A stretch of 64,000 bases of DNA from Knoxdaviesia capensis (GCA_001510575.1 LNGK01000003.1:1293755-1357754), one strand, 5' to 3'. Counted from the stretch's first letter, positions 11,299-23,494 are shown. Notes: generated from the sequence alone by a model not told the origin. Program-made: numbers and translations.

Positions 11299-14207
11299 CA
11301 CCACCCACACCGAGCCGACACACAAAGGTGAAGACGCCCTCCAGATGTCGCCCGAGAGAGGTCATCGCCGAGTCACATGGCCACCGCGCAGTGCTCATAC
11401 CAACGCCAGCGTGGTTTCAGCATTTCAACATGCCCATATACGTCCTCCACAAGTCCGACACTACACACTCGTACGCGGCCCTTTTTCTTTTTTTCTTCTT
11501 TTTTTTTCTTTTTTCTTCTTTTCTTTTCGCCTCCAGATAAACCCCCAGGACAAGCAAAGGAGGCCAGCTGACCTCTGCGTTGGCCGTTGGCACACAAAAC
11601 TCCTCATCCATCTACGAAACGCTGCCATAATCTTGACGAAATGCCATGCCGTACCGGAATTGCCTATCGGCGGGGGAAGGCCAATCCCGGAGATACCGGA
11701 GGATGGCCCGGCTGGCCCGGCTCTGCGTCCACCGGGGGCTCTGGTCTGCGATATTAACACACACTACCAACAGGGAAGATGGCCTCGCTACTGACGTTCT
11801 GCACTGATACACACGGACAGATACCACCGCCCGAGACGATCTGCCAGCTCAAGCTGTCGACTCAAACATCTGACTTGCTCCCTTCTCTCCGTAGCCCCGG
11901 TGGATCTCCTCCCGCCGGTCCCGGCGCCTTTTTGCGTCCCTTCTAACCCCTCCCCCTGGCACCATCTCACTGCTTCCCTTTTTCTCCTGCCCGATTGATC
12001 GTTTACCCCCCGGCCGGTGCCCCGGACCTCGCATGCTTGAAAGAGCTTGACCCGGAAAGTTATATATAGCAAGCAGTGCATCAGGCTAGCACGGGCACAC
12101 GCAGCATTGCCTTGAATCTTTGATCCAGCGTTTTGGGGTTCCCATGAGGTCATTGTCGTTTCAATCGGCTGCCAATCGGTCGTTCAACCTTATCATGGCC
12201 CGTTCTTCTATGGCCTGAGGAGAGCTGCAGACATGCAGATACTTGGAAATGTCTGCCTCCATCTCTCACTCCCCTCATCTTAGCTATCATGCAGTGAGTG
12301 CCCTTATAGGCCAATCTCTCTTCTGCTGGCCCTGATTCCAGGGGTCTGTCTATATCTCGTATTTCTCACCCCGGGCTTCCCCGGCCAGATGGTACTCTAA
12401 GGAAAACTTATATCGGACTGCAGTAAGACGTAGAATAATTGGAAAGTTACGGATTGCCCAATGGCCAACCCCTCATACAAAGCAGATGTCGCTATTGCAT
12501 GTAGTTTGAATACATCACAGAACCGCCCGAAGGAGCATCCTCACGCCGAACTCGGCAGAAAATGCCATGTCTGTCGATTCCATTTCCCACCTGCTTGTCT
12601 CGGCCATCCAGGGCTTCCATCGAGCTCGAATCAGGAAATTTACATCCTTGACGTATCGTGATGGGTTGACCTGGGATCCCTGCTGGCGCCACAAAAGTCA
12701 CCGACGACAACTGACTGTTCAGACACGGGATTGGGCTGCACATCCTCTGCTTTCTCCCTCTTTGTCTTGCTCTTTCAACAGCAGGTCTTGATATTCCGCT
12801 TAGATGCTAGCTAGCTGCGTGCATATTAATAGATACCCTGATTAAGTCCATATGAACATGTTGTCTGTAACTCCGAGCCGTTCGTGATCGAGCCATTGAA
12901 TCTGACGATAGCATGTGCCGGCGAATTACCTTCTGACCTAGAGCAATGTAGTGAGTGACCGGAGGATAAATCCGAATCTCCAAGTTCTGCTCATCGTACT
13001 CCATATACCCCAAAGGACACGCCGGGCTGGGTTTCGTAGACTCTTCCAAGCACAGACACGCCGGACACCGTCGATACAAGCGAGCAGTCATGGAGAAAGG
13101 AGGATCATCATGTTGTACGCACGTCCTCTTATAGCCATGACCTTAAATGAATGCACCCGAATTCCAAATCATTCTCCCTCATCTCAACCCCCCGTTCTCC
13201 ACATCGTCTTATAGCTTCAAAGGTCTTCTGACTGCTCTCCGCTCATCTGGATACTCGCAAGCGACCTTTGAGCCACAGTCACCACACACACAACACCAGA
13301 GACTCGCTGCATCGAGGGAGTCTCTTGAAGAATCAGTCGTCCTGCAACATCCAAATATCTTCAGACTTCGCCCCTGCGTTTACCACCGTCCTAATATGGC
13401 ATAAATCAGTAGTGACTAACCCCACCAGCCACAGATCTGATAGCCGAACATCACGGGCACATTATACACACGCCCCTGACGGTGTATGTGGACGTAGTAG
13501 TATCACGGACTGCAGACCCCAACGAACCCCAGATCCAATACGTCTGAAGCCCATATTCCTTCAACAAAGAAGCCTAAAATCAAGCTTCTTGTCCGCCAAG
13601 CGACCATCTCCGGCTTGTGGCCGGCACCGTTACACACACAGGTCCGACACCCACCCGCAAATACATGCTCTCACTCCCCGTTCCCACGCCTCTGAGAATC
13701 GACTTTCCAATCTCGTCCGCTGATTGATCGCACCGGACCCATCCAGCTATGCATATATAGCCCAGCCCAGCTTCCCGTTTCCTTCTAGGCCGCAAAGCGG
13801 GAACTCGGGTATTATGACTTTCCTCGTGGTCGGTTCCGGTGCGCAAACACTCTCAAGGCTGAGACTACCCAAAGAGGAAAATGGGAAACCACAAGCTTTT
13901 TGTTGAACTCGGCTCGATTCACGAGGTTGCAATGAGGTACAAGGACCAGGGACCGCCTTACAGTATAAACACAAAGTGCCCATGATGTTACCGTCGTGCA
14001 TGGCATGTACGATCCGTCCACAGGTTACATCTCTGCGGTGGTCTGTATAACAGCCTGCACTACTTATATCCAGCCTGTCCACTCGCCGAGCTCATCCGTC
14101 ACGACATTCGGAAGATGCTCGTCACCCCTCTCCAAGAGTCCTCCGACTCATCCCTCCTCCCCCCCTTCCTCACATCAGTGTCCCCCCCTCCCCTTTAGGC
14201 CACCACA

Positions 14208-17153
14208 ATGAGACTGTCCCTCGTACGTCTCATCCACCTGGCCGCCGCGGTGTCCGCCGCCGGCGTGCCCACCTACAACCTCCCCAAACTTCAGACCGCG
14301 TCCCCGGACGCACTGGCCAAGATCCACGGCTTCATCGTCGAGTTCGAAGCCCCCGAGCCGTCCGCCTTCGGGCCCGATGACTCCGCCGCCCGCAAGGCCG
14401 ATTTCCACGCCCGTGCCAAGGCCGTCATCGGAGACTACTCCGTCAGCCGCGAGTTTGACGCCGCCTTCTTCCCGGGCCTGGCCCTGACCCTGCCGCAGGC
14501 CAAGAGCTTCTCCGCCACCGCCTTCAACACCCTCGAGGCCCTGCGCGCCCTGGACAATGTCAAGAACGTGTGGTACGACTACATCATCCCGCCGCCCGCC
14601 CTCCCCGCCGCCCATAACACGTCGTCCATGGTGTTCTCCCCTCGCGTCGCCAACACCTCGGCCCCACTGGCCAATACCGCCGCCACCGGCTCCGTCAACA
14701 CCCCGCTGGAAATGACCGGCGTGTCGCGCCTGCACCGCCGCGGCATCAAGGGCAAGGGCATCCGCATCGGCGTGATCGACTCGGGCGTCGACTACCGCCA
14801 CCCGGCCCTCGGCGGCGGCTTCGGCCCGGGCTTCCCCGTGGCCGGCGGCTGGGACTACGTCGGCGACGACTTCACCGGCGACAACACGCCCATCAGCGGG
14901 CCCGACCCGCTGGCCACCTGCCAGAACGGCGGCCACGGCACCCACGTCACCGGCACCATCCTGGCCAACGAGGCCGCCGGCGTCGGCATGGGCCTGCAGG
15001 GCGTGGCCCCCGACGCCAACGTGTACATGTATCGCGTGTTCAGCTGCTCCGGCTACGGCGCCCCCACCAGCATGCTCATCGACGCCATGACGCGCGCCGC
15101 GCTCGACAACGTCGACGTGGTGTCGATGTCGCTCGGTCACGGCTCGCCGTGGTCGGCCGATGACCCAATGCAGCCGATCATCCGCCTGCTGATCGACCGC
15201 CTCGACATCGCCGTGGTCATCGCCAACGGCAACGACGGCGACGCGCACACCGTGTACTTCCCCAGCTCGCCCTCCAACCAGGCCGGCGTCATCGCCGTCG
15301 GCTCCGTCAACAACGCCCAGTTCCCGCTGGTGTACCACGCCCAGGACTCCAACGGCGCCACCGTCGAATACGTCACCCTGCTGCCCATCCCGGCGATCCC
15401 CGGCGCCGGCTACAAGGTCATCGCTCTGACCGAGGACTGGCAGGAGATGCAGTCGGACGCCTACTGGGACGGGCTGGTCGCCGCGAACAACGGCGACGTC
15501 GACTCGTTCATCGTGCTCGCAGCCGCCGACCTCGCGTACCTCGCCTATTATGCGTATGTGCGCGGCATCCACGTGCTGTGGCTCGTCGACCGCGTCAACG
15601 GTGATGTGTTCTTCCCTGGCCCGAGCCCCGGATATGACTGGGTGTTCGCGTTCCTGGACGCCGTCGATGCCGTGGTCGCCGGTGCTGCGGCCGGAGACTA
15701 CTTCCTCAACTTCCCCGATACCACCCAGCACCCGCGCGCCTACCCGGCCGCCGGACTCATGAGCATCTTCAGCTCCTACGGCCCGACATACGAGGGCCAG
15801 AATAAGCCCACCGTCAGCGGCCCCGGCGGCAACATCCTGTCGACCTGGCCCCTGCTGGACGGTCCCGGCGGAGGCGGCTACGCCATGATTTCCGGCACCA
15901 GCATGGCCACGCCGCACGTTGCCGGTTGTGTGGCGCTTCTCCGGTCTCAGCTGCCGGATCTCAAGGTCGCCGACATCTACAAGCTGGTGCAGTCGACCGC
16001 CAGGCCGCTGGCTGTGTACGGCGCCGAGGCCATGCTGGACACCGCCGCCCACCAGGGTTCGGGCCTGCTGCGCTGCGAGGTCGCCCTGCGCTCTGCCGAG
16101 AAGTCGGCCCTGTCAACCTCGGAGCTGGCGCTCGGCGTGATCACGTCGGCCGGCGAGTCCCGCACCCGCGAGATCACCATCGAGAACAAGGCCGCTGAGG
16201 CAAAGACGTACTCGCTCACCCACGATGCCGCCGCCACCGCCGACCGGCTGCCGTACTTCCCCGAGTCGATCAACCTCGTCTTCTATGGGGAGTGGAACCC
16301 CGCCGAGCTGATGTACCCCGCGTACTCAACCGCCAAGCTCTCCGCCACCAATGTGACCATCCCCGCCGGCGGCAAGGCCACCGTGCAGGTGACGATCACC
16401 CCGGCCGAGGGCGCCTCCCTCGACCGGCTGTCGGTGGTGTCGGGCTTCATCACCATCCGCGCGTCGTGCGAGCGCTACACCGTGCCGTACATCGGCAGCC
16501 TGGCGCCGGCAGAGCCCATGGACCAGAGCGAGCTGATGTACCCGCTGCGCGTCGAGCCGGAGCCCCTGCCCAACACGCCGTGGATGCCGGTGGTGATGTC
16601 GTGGTCGTGGAGCACGCGCAACAACGACATCTACGAGTACGTCGGCGGCTGGTTCCAGGACTTCCCCGCGCTGTACTTCGCCATCCGCAGCCCGTCGGCG
16701 TACATGCGCATCGACGCCGTGCCGTTCGACACCGACTTCGTGCCGACGTCGTACGGCTACATCCCCGATGCCGTGATCCCGAACGTCACGCTGGCGCGGC
16801 CCGATGTCGACCTGGACGCCATGGACAACTTCCTCGGCGTCAAGTCATACGGCAACGTCGTCGCCGGAATCAGCTCCGACGCCGCGCCGTTCTCACCGTA
16901 CTCGTACCTCGACATGACCGAGGGAATGCTGTACGGATGGCTGCCGTGGACGGGCGAGCTGTACACACTGGACGGCGGTGAATACTCGGCGCCGCCCGGC
17001 GATTACCGCTTCTTGGTGCGCACGTTGAAGCGCAACGGTGACTGGCGCAAGGCTGAGGATTATTTCTCGTGGTTAGGACCGGTGTTGCGGATGAATCTGA
17101 TGTCGTGTATGTGTACACCTGAGTCGTGTGAGGCGGGAATTTGCCCGATGTGA
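14208..17153 (+). CDS. Secreted subtilisin-like serine protease (S8 family)
   Basis: This is a single uninterrupted exon of 981 residues. A signal peptide occupies about residues 1-18. An I9-type propeptide follows to about 130 (IHGFIVEFEA... NVKNVWYDY). The S8 catalytic triad is complete: D191 in IGVIDSGVDY, H243 in GGHGTHVTG and S565 in SGTSMATPHVAG, with the oxyanion Asn at N340 in ANGNDG. A long insert between H and S (about 370-520) has the position of a PA-like domain. After 600 comes an Fn3-like beta domain and a C-terminal region with YVGGWFQDFPALYF. The length and order match fungal vpr-like subtilisins of about 900 residues. The C-terminus has several cysteines and no transmembrane or GPI signal, so secretion to the medium is inferred. 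The coding sequence is very GC-rich and intronless. Confidence 0.93.
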   Translation: MRLSLVRLIHLAAAVSAAGVPTYNLPKLQTASPDALAKIHGFIVEFEAPEPSAFGPDDSAARKADFHARAKAVIGDYSVSREFDAAFFPGLALTLPQAKSFSATAFNTLEALRALDNVKNVWYDYIIPPPALPAAHNTSSMVFSPRVANTSAPLANTAATGSVNTPLEMTGVSRLHRRGIKGKGIRIGVIDSGVDYRHPALGGGFGPGFPVAGGWDYVGDDFTGDNTPISGPDPLATCQNGGHGTHVTGTILANEAAGVGMGLQGVAPDANVYMYRVFSCSGYGAPTSMLIDAMTRAALDNVDVVSMSLGHGSPWSADDPMQPIIRLLIDRLDIAVVIANGNDGDAHTVYFPSSPSNQAGVIAVGSVNNAQFPLVYHAQDSNGATVEYVTLLPIPAIPGAGYKVIALTEDWQEMQSDAYWDGLVAANNGDVDSFIVLAAADLAYLAYYAYVRGIHVLWLVDRVNGDVFFPGPSPGYDWVFAFLDAVDAVVAGAAAGDYFLNFPDTTQHPRAYPAAGLMSIFSSYGPTYEGQNKPTVSGPGGNILSTWPLLDGPGGGGYAMISGTSMATPHVAGCVALLRSQLPDLKVADIYKLVQSTARPLAVYGAEAMLDTAAHQGSGLLRCEVALRSAEKSALSTSELALGVITSAGESRTREITIENKAAEAKTYSLTHDAAATADRLPYFPESINLVFYGEWNPAELMYPAYSTAKLSATNVTIPAGGKATVQVTITPAEGASLDRLSVVSGFITIRASCERYTVPYIGSLAPAEPMDQSELMYPLRVEPEPLPNTPWMPVVMSWSWSTRNNDIYEYVGGWFQDFPALYFAIRSPSAYMRIDAVPFDTDFVPTSYGYIPDAVIPNVTLARPDVDLDAMDNFLGVKSYGNVVAGISSDAAPFSPYSYLDMTEGMLYGWLPWTGELYTLDGGEYSAPPGDYRFLVRTLKRNGDWRKAEDYFSWLGPVLRMNLMSCMCTPESCEAGICPM

Positions 17154-17541
17154 TGAAAGAGGAAAAGATGAAGTGCGCTGATGATGGCGATGAGTTGAGG
17201 AGTTGAACCCCCCAAACGATATGGCAGAACTCAGACATGAAATGAATGGGGATACATGTATCAATGAAGATGATGAAAAGGATAGCCAACTAGAACATGA
17301 TAAACCACAAGGACAACGGTTCCGGCTTTGAGATGAAGGAAAATGCAATACATCTCGCATATGTGTGATGAAATCCGTCTACCTACCACCGATGAAGAAT
17401 TCAACGAAAACAACCCGCTTTTCAAGGAGACGAAAAATGAAGAAGAGAATCTGAAATAAATACATGCTTTTCTGTAACCGTTTCTTGCCATGCTGATGCA
17501 ACTAAGTGTACCTAATCTTCGCCCGCCCGCTTCGCGGCCGT
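17154..17541. other. Convergent 3' region between protease and UTP8
   Basis: A 388-bp AT-richer gap between two stop codons facing each other. It should hold both 3' UTRs. An AATAAA-containing stretch near 17454-17460 is a possible polyadenylation signal. Nothing else is seen. Confidence 0.5.
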
Positions 17542-20488
17542 CTAAAACGCCAGCCGATCCAGAGAGTACATCCTCATCTGCTTGCTGATCAACATTCCCA
17601 TCTCTCTCTTCGTCCGCTGTCGAACCTCTCCACCGGACACCACCTTCTGCGCCGTGACCGCCAAGCCGGCCTTCAGTCCGAGCGGGAGTATCTGGCCGCC
17701 GGGCCGAAGTCCGAAGTTGACGCCGCGCGGAAGCGCCTTGCCATACCGTACCACCTCACTCAGCAGGCCGTTCATGTACACCGCCTCCTCCAGGCCCTCC
17801 AGCGCCGCGCTGACCTCGAGCTTGAGCGCCGCCAGGAAGTCCGCCAGGTCTGATCCGCCGTTGCCCTGCACGCCGGACAACCAGCCCAGCGGCCCGACCG
17901 CGTCGATGCATCGCGAGAGCAGGTCGGCCACCAGGCAGATGCTGCTGTCCGGGGGAGCGGCGTCCTCAAGGTCGCCGTCTTCAGGGTCTTCGGCGTTGTA
18001 CAGGTGCGAGATGTCCATATACCGCGTCGTCCACGCTCCCCGCAGAAGCTCGCTGCGCAGCACGTGGATCAACGACATCACCTCAATCGGGCGGAATGAC
18101 GCACGCAGAGCCTGCACAGTGGGAGCGGCAGCATGGGCGGCGAGCTTGGCGAACGCAGTGGTCAACGCACTTGCACGTGTGCTGGCGTCGTCGCCCAGGT
18201 AGTACTCGGTGACCTGCAGCTGTTGCTCCAGGTCGTCCAGCTGCATCGTCACGTCGGTGGTGTTGGCGTCATCGTCGTTCATGTGGTCGTCACCGTCGTC
18301 GGACTCGGCAACCGTGGCGGCGCTCGACACCAGATCCATCGGGTCTGCTTTTTTGGGCGCCACAGCAGATTCGGATGCGGAGGCGGGCAAGAGCGTAAGA
18401 TTCTTCGGGTTTTCAGGCACCTCGTCGCGGTGGATGAAGCCGAGACTATCGAGAAGGGCGAGGATCGACGCCAGTAGCTCAAACGGACCGAGCCGCGTGG
18501 CCGAGACATATCTTTGCAGAATGTCCATGGTCGGGTCGACGTCAACCAGACACTTCACCAGTTCGCGGGCCAGGATGACGTCGGCAACATCACTGCTGCT
18601 GTTGCTGTTGGTGCTGCCATCGCGCTGCAACGTATCCCGGAACGCGGCCTTGACATTGCCCAAAGTCAGATGGCCAGCCACGACAAGGTAGATCACAGTG
18701 TTGCTGCTTTGCGCAGCCACAGAGAGAGTCGGAATGGCGGATCCCTCGTTGCCTTCGGAATCGAACGTGAACACGCGTGAGATGGCGTAGAGAACCCATC
18801 GCCGATCAGCCACGGGGTAGTCAGACGACTTGTTAAGCCACACCCACTCCTCGGCGTCCTCGGCAGAAACACCATTCGCCTGCTTGTCCTGCCGCCGCTT
18901 CATATGGAAGCGATCAGAAAGAAGTTTTTCGAACCCAACGATATCATTTGCAGCCAGAAAATCATCTCCACGGCGCATGTCTACTGCATTTTGGGCAACG
19001 TAGGTCGCCGTCATGGTGCCGGCTATCTGCCGGCCAAAGTATTCGGAGATCTGCTCGCTCCTCTGTTTCTTGCTCGGGAGAGCATCGCGGGTGGTTCCGC
19101 GGCCGATGGAATCAATCAACAGGCCCTCGGCCACTCTCTTCTTGGCAATGTTCTTGGGAGGTTCGACCGGGAGAGCAACCAGCGCATTTCCAATCAGCGC
19201 AACGACGAGCTCCAGTCGCTTGAAGTGAGAAACAAGAACCGGGGGGGTTGTCGGTTCGGCCTTCTGCTGCAAATCGGCCATGCTGATGCCGACCGACGTC
19301 TGCAGGGAGTGGAAGGCGGTGTTGTGGATGGCGAAGTCGGACGCAGTGGCAGCAAGAATCGAGTGCTGGGAGAGGCGAATGACGCTGGAAGCGCCATCCA
19401 TGCGCACATTCTGGCGGACCTTGGGAAGCGAAGACAACATATCGTAGACGTGCAGCTGGCCGTCACAGAGCTGCATCAAACTTCCTGATTGGACGTGGAG
19501 GCGGTATTCGCGGTGCAGGTGAGGGTCGACCGACTCGGGGTTAAAGATCGGAGTGACATGCAGCCGAATAGCCGCAGCGGAGGTGGCGCCATCGCTGGCG
19601 GGGAGGCCCAGAACTGACAGCTGCCGGGCCAGGACACCCTTATGTGTGACCTTTGCGACAAGAACGAGAACATCCGTCTTCGCAACGAAAGCCGCCGCAT
19701 CGCCCGACGAGCCCGGGAACGCCGCGGTCAGATTCTGGGCGTTGCCGCCAAACAGGCCCTGCACAGCGTCGGCAGCAGAGGCCAGCGAGGCAAACTCAAC
19801 CTCATATCCCGTCGATTCGTGCACCTCATCCCGCGAGAGTTCGCGGCCAGACTGGGTCCAGCGCAGAGACAAGTCTTCAGGGTCCAGGCTGATGATCTCT
19901 CCGTTTTCACACACAGCAATCAGCTGGCCGGTAATACGGGGAGACCCAGATTTCGAGAGAGCAGGAACAATGGACGACGAGGTTTCCAGGTGGGAGATGG
20001 GCGAGGAGATCTTGAAGCTTGAGGTGGTCGAAGTCGACGTAGCCTTGCCGGACGGGTCGACGGCATCTTTGAACAGCGTCACCGAGTGTTTCGCCGCAGC
20101 CCGCGTGGCCACGTATGTGTACCGGGCAATGCCGTCGGATTTGGAGAGCCGGATACGCAGCGAGATCGGCGGGCAGGTGAAGAAGTTTTCGGGGGCAATT
20201 GGGTGAGAAGTGATCAGACTCGATCCAGGGACCTGACGTGCAACGAGGTGGTCAGTACTATACAGGATACAATGCGCCCATTGGAGTGAAATGCGGGCAG
20301 AGACTCACATCGTAGATATTTGCAGACTCCCCGTCAATGCCAACGACAAGTTCCGAGCGCTTTCTCCGCGGCTGGTCGGGATGGTGGCCGAACACATCGC
20401 CGACGATGTATTTTCCGTGCTGAGGGTCAAATGGCCGCGGAAGCGTTGAGAGCACGTACGGCGTGCGTATCCGATAATTGGTGGACAT
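17542..20488 (-). CDS. UTP8: U3 snoRNP/t-UTP subunit Utp8
   Basis: Utp8 belongs to the t-UTP subcomplex of the small-subunit processome in the nucleolus and also aids tRNA export in yeast. Exon 1 is 20488-20309 (60 codons), intron 20308-20233 (GTGAGT, branch TACTGAC, CAG; 76 nt), exon 2 20232-17542, giving 956 residues. The N-terminus MSTNYRIRTPYVLSTLPRP, the ELVVGIDGESANIYDV segment and the FFTCPPISLRIR stretch after the splice match the opening of the Utp8 beta-propeller in filamentous fungi. The middle carries an acidic linker (DDGDDHMNDDD) before the helical C-terminal half, and the chain ends QMRMYSLDRLAF. An AACCCTAAC box lies 239 bases upstream of the ATG. The family assignment rests on remembered similarity. 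Confidence 0.85.
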
Positions 20489-21045
20489 GGTGTGAATGGT
20501 GCAGTTTCGTAGTATGAGGAGTATCAAAGAAGAGGGTTTCAGTATCTCTGTAGTGTAAAGGAAAAGAAACAAACCAAGGGAAGAGATCCAAACGGCCTTG
20601 TCTCACGATAGAAGTTAGGAAAAAAAAAAAAAAAAAGGTCAAGAATTTGTCCAGATATTTTCGGTTGGTGCAACTTTTTGTGGCAGAAAAATTGGGCCCC
20701 ACAAAGGCGGTGAGCCTTGTGCCTCCAACCCTAACATTGCTCTCTAGGGCTTAACCCGCATCTGATGCAATCTTCACGGCTTATGGGCCAATTCGGCACA
20801 AGCAATACGAAACATTGCGGTCCATTTACGGTCCAGGCCCTGTTCACTTCAGCCTTGGAGGCATCATGCATCGATATCTCACAGAAACTTATCAATGCAT
20901 CAATTTTGTTTCTCTCTTTTGTATATGCGCAGCCTGGTGAACAATCGACGTCTCTGGCTGATAGAAGCCCGCGGAATTGATTGAGCGTGGGCGTTTTGGA
21001 AATATCAGTCTCAGAAGCGCACTCTCTACAAACCCACAGATCAAG
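20489..21045. promoter_or_regulatory. Bidirectional promoter of UTP8 and the chromate transporter
   Basis: The 557 bp between two divergent ATGs is the only short divergent gap in the window. It holds an A17 run at 20620-20636, typical of nucleosome-free promoter DNA, and an AACCCTAAC box at 20727-20735 followed by a partly inverted TAGGGCTTAA. The box is the telo-box motif seen in ribosome-biogenesis promoters. A CCAATT occurs near 20789. Confidence 0.6.
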
Positions 21046-22754
21046 ATGGGCGTGTCAACCAATATCTTTGAGCAGATCGCACGCGACAGTGCTCGGCGAT
21101 CATGGAACATGTTCCGCCATACGTGGCACCTGGGCTTCACGGCCTTTGGTGGCCCGCCGGTACACTTCAAGATCGTGGGTTGTCTGGTGTCTCAAGCGCT
21201 ATCGTCGTTCCCAATGGCTAACATCTCTTTTCGCGTACACATAGTTCCATGAGAAGTTTGTCAAGAAGCTGAAATGGATTGATGAACAGTTGGTTCGGCT
21301 TCCCCACGCGTCCTTCCCACAGTATTGAAGACTTCTCTATACTAATAATATCGAGTGTTAGTATCAAGAACTATTCAGCATTACCCAGGCTCTCTCGGGG
21401 CCGGCAAGCACCAAGATGCTGTACTGCATCGGGCTGATCCACAACGGCCTTTTCGTGTCTGTCCTGGCGTTTCTTACTTGGTGGTACGTTTCCATGAATG
21501 CTAAGACACACAACATCTTGTCCAAAGCGCTTGAATGATCCCTAACAGCGTCCATACAGTCTCCCCGGAGCTCTGGGAATGCTGGGTCTTGCCATTGGCG
21601 TGTCCAACATCGACGACACTCTCCCACGGGCCGTGTACGCGCTTCTGTCCGGTCTCAATGCTGCCACGGTTGGAATCATCACTCTGGCAGCCGTGGAACT
21701 GTCTGAAAAGTCCATCACCGACCACTTGACACGCACGATTGTGTTCGTGAGTGCGTGCGCCGGACTGCTATACCAGGGGCTCTGGTATTTTCCGACACTG
21801 ATCGCTGTGGGAGGAATCGTGACGATTGTGCACGATTCTCGAATTCTGCACCCGGCTGTGAAAGCGATCGTCAATCTGTTGACCTTCCGAAAGAAGCCTC
21901 AGAGCCCCCAACATGACCAGGTCGTCGAGCTTGGAGAAGTATCTCGGTCTGATGAGGGTACTACTGGTGGTAAATCCACGGGCTTGGTGCAAACGGCCGC
22001 TGTCCAACGAACAGCACAATCATCCAGCTCATCATCCCAGCCACAATCTCCCGATGACGACGAAGATGAAACCGAGGAGCGAACAGTTCCCCAGGAATAC
22101 CGCCTGAATTTCTCGTGGAAGGCCGGCGTGGCTGTCATCGGAACATTTCTTGCATCATTTATAGCCGTGATGGTCCTCCGCGGAACCCTTGGAAATCCGC
22201 CGCTGATGTTCAGCCTCTTTGCAAATATGTACCTTGCAGGAACGATCATCTTCGGTGGTGGTCCGGTGGTCATCCCGCTACTACGCGAGTACGTTGTGGC
22301 CGAGGGCTGGGTGTCGCCGCGAGACTTCTTGATCGGCCTCGCCATCGCCCAGGCCTTTCCCGGCCCCAACTTCAACTTCGCCGTGTTCCTCGGCGCGCTC
22401 ACCGCCTTGAACGGCGGCGAGAACGCCGGTCTGGGTGCCGTCTCGGCATTCATTGGTATCTTCACGCCTGGAATCGTCCTCGTCCACGGCACTATCGGAA
22501 TCTGGGGCGCTATCCGCAGCCTGCCATGGGTCAAGTCGGCGGTTCGCGGCATCAACGCCGGAGCAGTGGGGTTGATCTACACGGCTGTGTACCGCATCTG
22601 GCAAGTCGGCTACATCGACGAGGGGTTCCAGTCCGGGCGCAGTCTTGCGGATGATCCGTGGTGGGTCGTTGTTACGGCGACGGCGTTCATCGGCGGCCGG
22701 TTCTATGGAGTGTCTGCGCCGCTGGCCATTGTTCTTGGGGCAGCTCTTGGTTAG
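21046..22754 (+). CDS. chrA: ChrA-family chromate ion transporter
   Basis: This is a two-domain CHR membrane transporter, expected to expel chromate or act on related oxyanions at the plasma membrane. Exons: 21046-21174, 21245-21292, 21362-21483 and 21560-22754, giving 497 residues. Introns are 70, 69 and 76 nt. The joins rebuild the family core: HFKI then FHEKFVKKLKWIDEQL, then YQELFSITQAL with the following SGPASTKMLYCIGLIH, then FLTWCLPGALG. The first domain carries FGGPPVHF and the second repeats the pattern as FGGGPVVIPLLREYV and AQAFPGPNFNF. A polar linker rich in Ser, Gln and acidic residues separates the halves. The second donor (GTTCGG) is weak, but the restored reading is convincing. 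It is transcribed away from UTP8. Confidence 0.9.
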
Positions 22755-23494
22755 TACGGTATGGTGTTGTAGATGCGTGATGTTGAGCAAGGAAGTATGG
22801 GGAAAGCGAGAGACTCTGGGTCAGGCTTGATATTCAGAATTGAGGGTTCTCCCCAAATACTATAACTTAACGAAGTTGAAGAAAGTCAAAGAAGAGAAAA
22901 GAAGGCAGATCGCCACGCCGTGAACACTGAAGGACACCGTGGGTAAACCCTAACGCCTCTCCAAACCCTAAGGCTTCAAGTCGCGGCCAAAAGTGCGTTG
23001 ACGTCAAAAGTGACGTGCACGCACTTTCCATTTAAACCAGACGCGACTTGGGTCGCGCCTTCCATCCAACTCTTAAACGTTTTTGGGGTCCATTTTCACC
23101 GTGTACAAATACATCGAGATTGAATTTTGGCGGAAGTACACACAAAATCCAAACTTCACCTCTTGTTGCTGTGCTGTTTTTCTTCTTCTCCTCTTCCCAC
23201 ACTTTTTGTGTTTTCTTCCTTTCGATTCTTTTGCTACAACCTTGTGTTTTTCTTCTCTTTTCCTCCTCTTTTCCTCCTCTTCTTCACCCTCACACAATGA
23301 TCGCTCGCTTCGTTCTCTCGACTCGACAGAACATTTTTTAGTTGTGAACTGTATGTACTAATAATTGATTCCTTTTCACACCTAACTCTACAGTCATTTC
23401 TTAATTTTATTTTCTGTTGTGACTCGTCATATCCTCCTAGTTCCTACTAACTGACTTGTGTGTTCAGCTTCCTTCTCTCTCAGTCCGGTCCTCG
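22755..23494 (+). promoter_or_regulatory. Promoter and leader of ELG1
   Basis: This 740-bp gap between two plus-strand genes holds two exact AAACCCTAA boxes at 22945-22953 and 22963-22971, an ACGCGA (MCB-like) element near 23041, then a CT-rich leader from 23160 with a TTTTCCTCCTC tandem pair near 23258. MCB-like elements fit a replication gene. A short leader intron is likely. Confidence 0.5.
23351..23467 (+). other. Likely 5' UTR intron of ELG1
   Basis: A GTATGT donor at 23351 is followed by CTAAC 13-19 bases before TGTTCAG (acceptor ends 23467). An alternative acceptor CTCTACAG ends at 23393, also with CTAAC just upstream. Both place the start codon 28 bases or more into the next exon. 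Confidence 0.4.

Larger units (their letters stand above)
9101..14207. other. Gene-poor region upstream of the subtilisin gene
   Basis: No supported gene was found in about 5.1 kb. The part to about 11.55 kb holds microsatellites, CCCTAA motifs near 9587-9605, repeated GTACTGTAC motifs and a long CT/T tract near 11480-11530. From about 11.8 to 13.9 kb the sequence is less repetitive, with balanced base composition and several TATA-like elements (12060, 13133, 13750). Two weak small-gene candidates (9536-9210 minus and 13091-12807 minus) are discussed as findings. A TATATC at about 14063 lies 145 bases before the protease ATG and is a reasonable promoter element for it. Confidence 0.45.

Noticed and set aside
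10982..11794. A 270-codon plus-strand frame in the gap before the protease
   Set aside because: It lacks an ATG at its start and runs through CGA repeats and a long CT/T tract. The translation is low complexity with no domain.
14175..16052. A 625-codon open frame antisense to the protease gene
   Set aside because: It mirrors the GC-rich codon pattern of the protease, is rich in Gly, Val, His and Arg without motifs, and the sense frame has a full catalytic triad.
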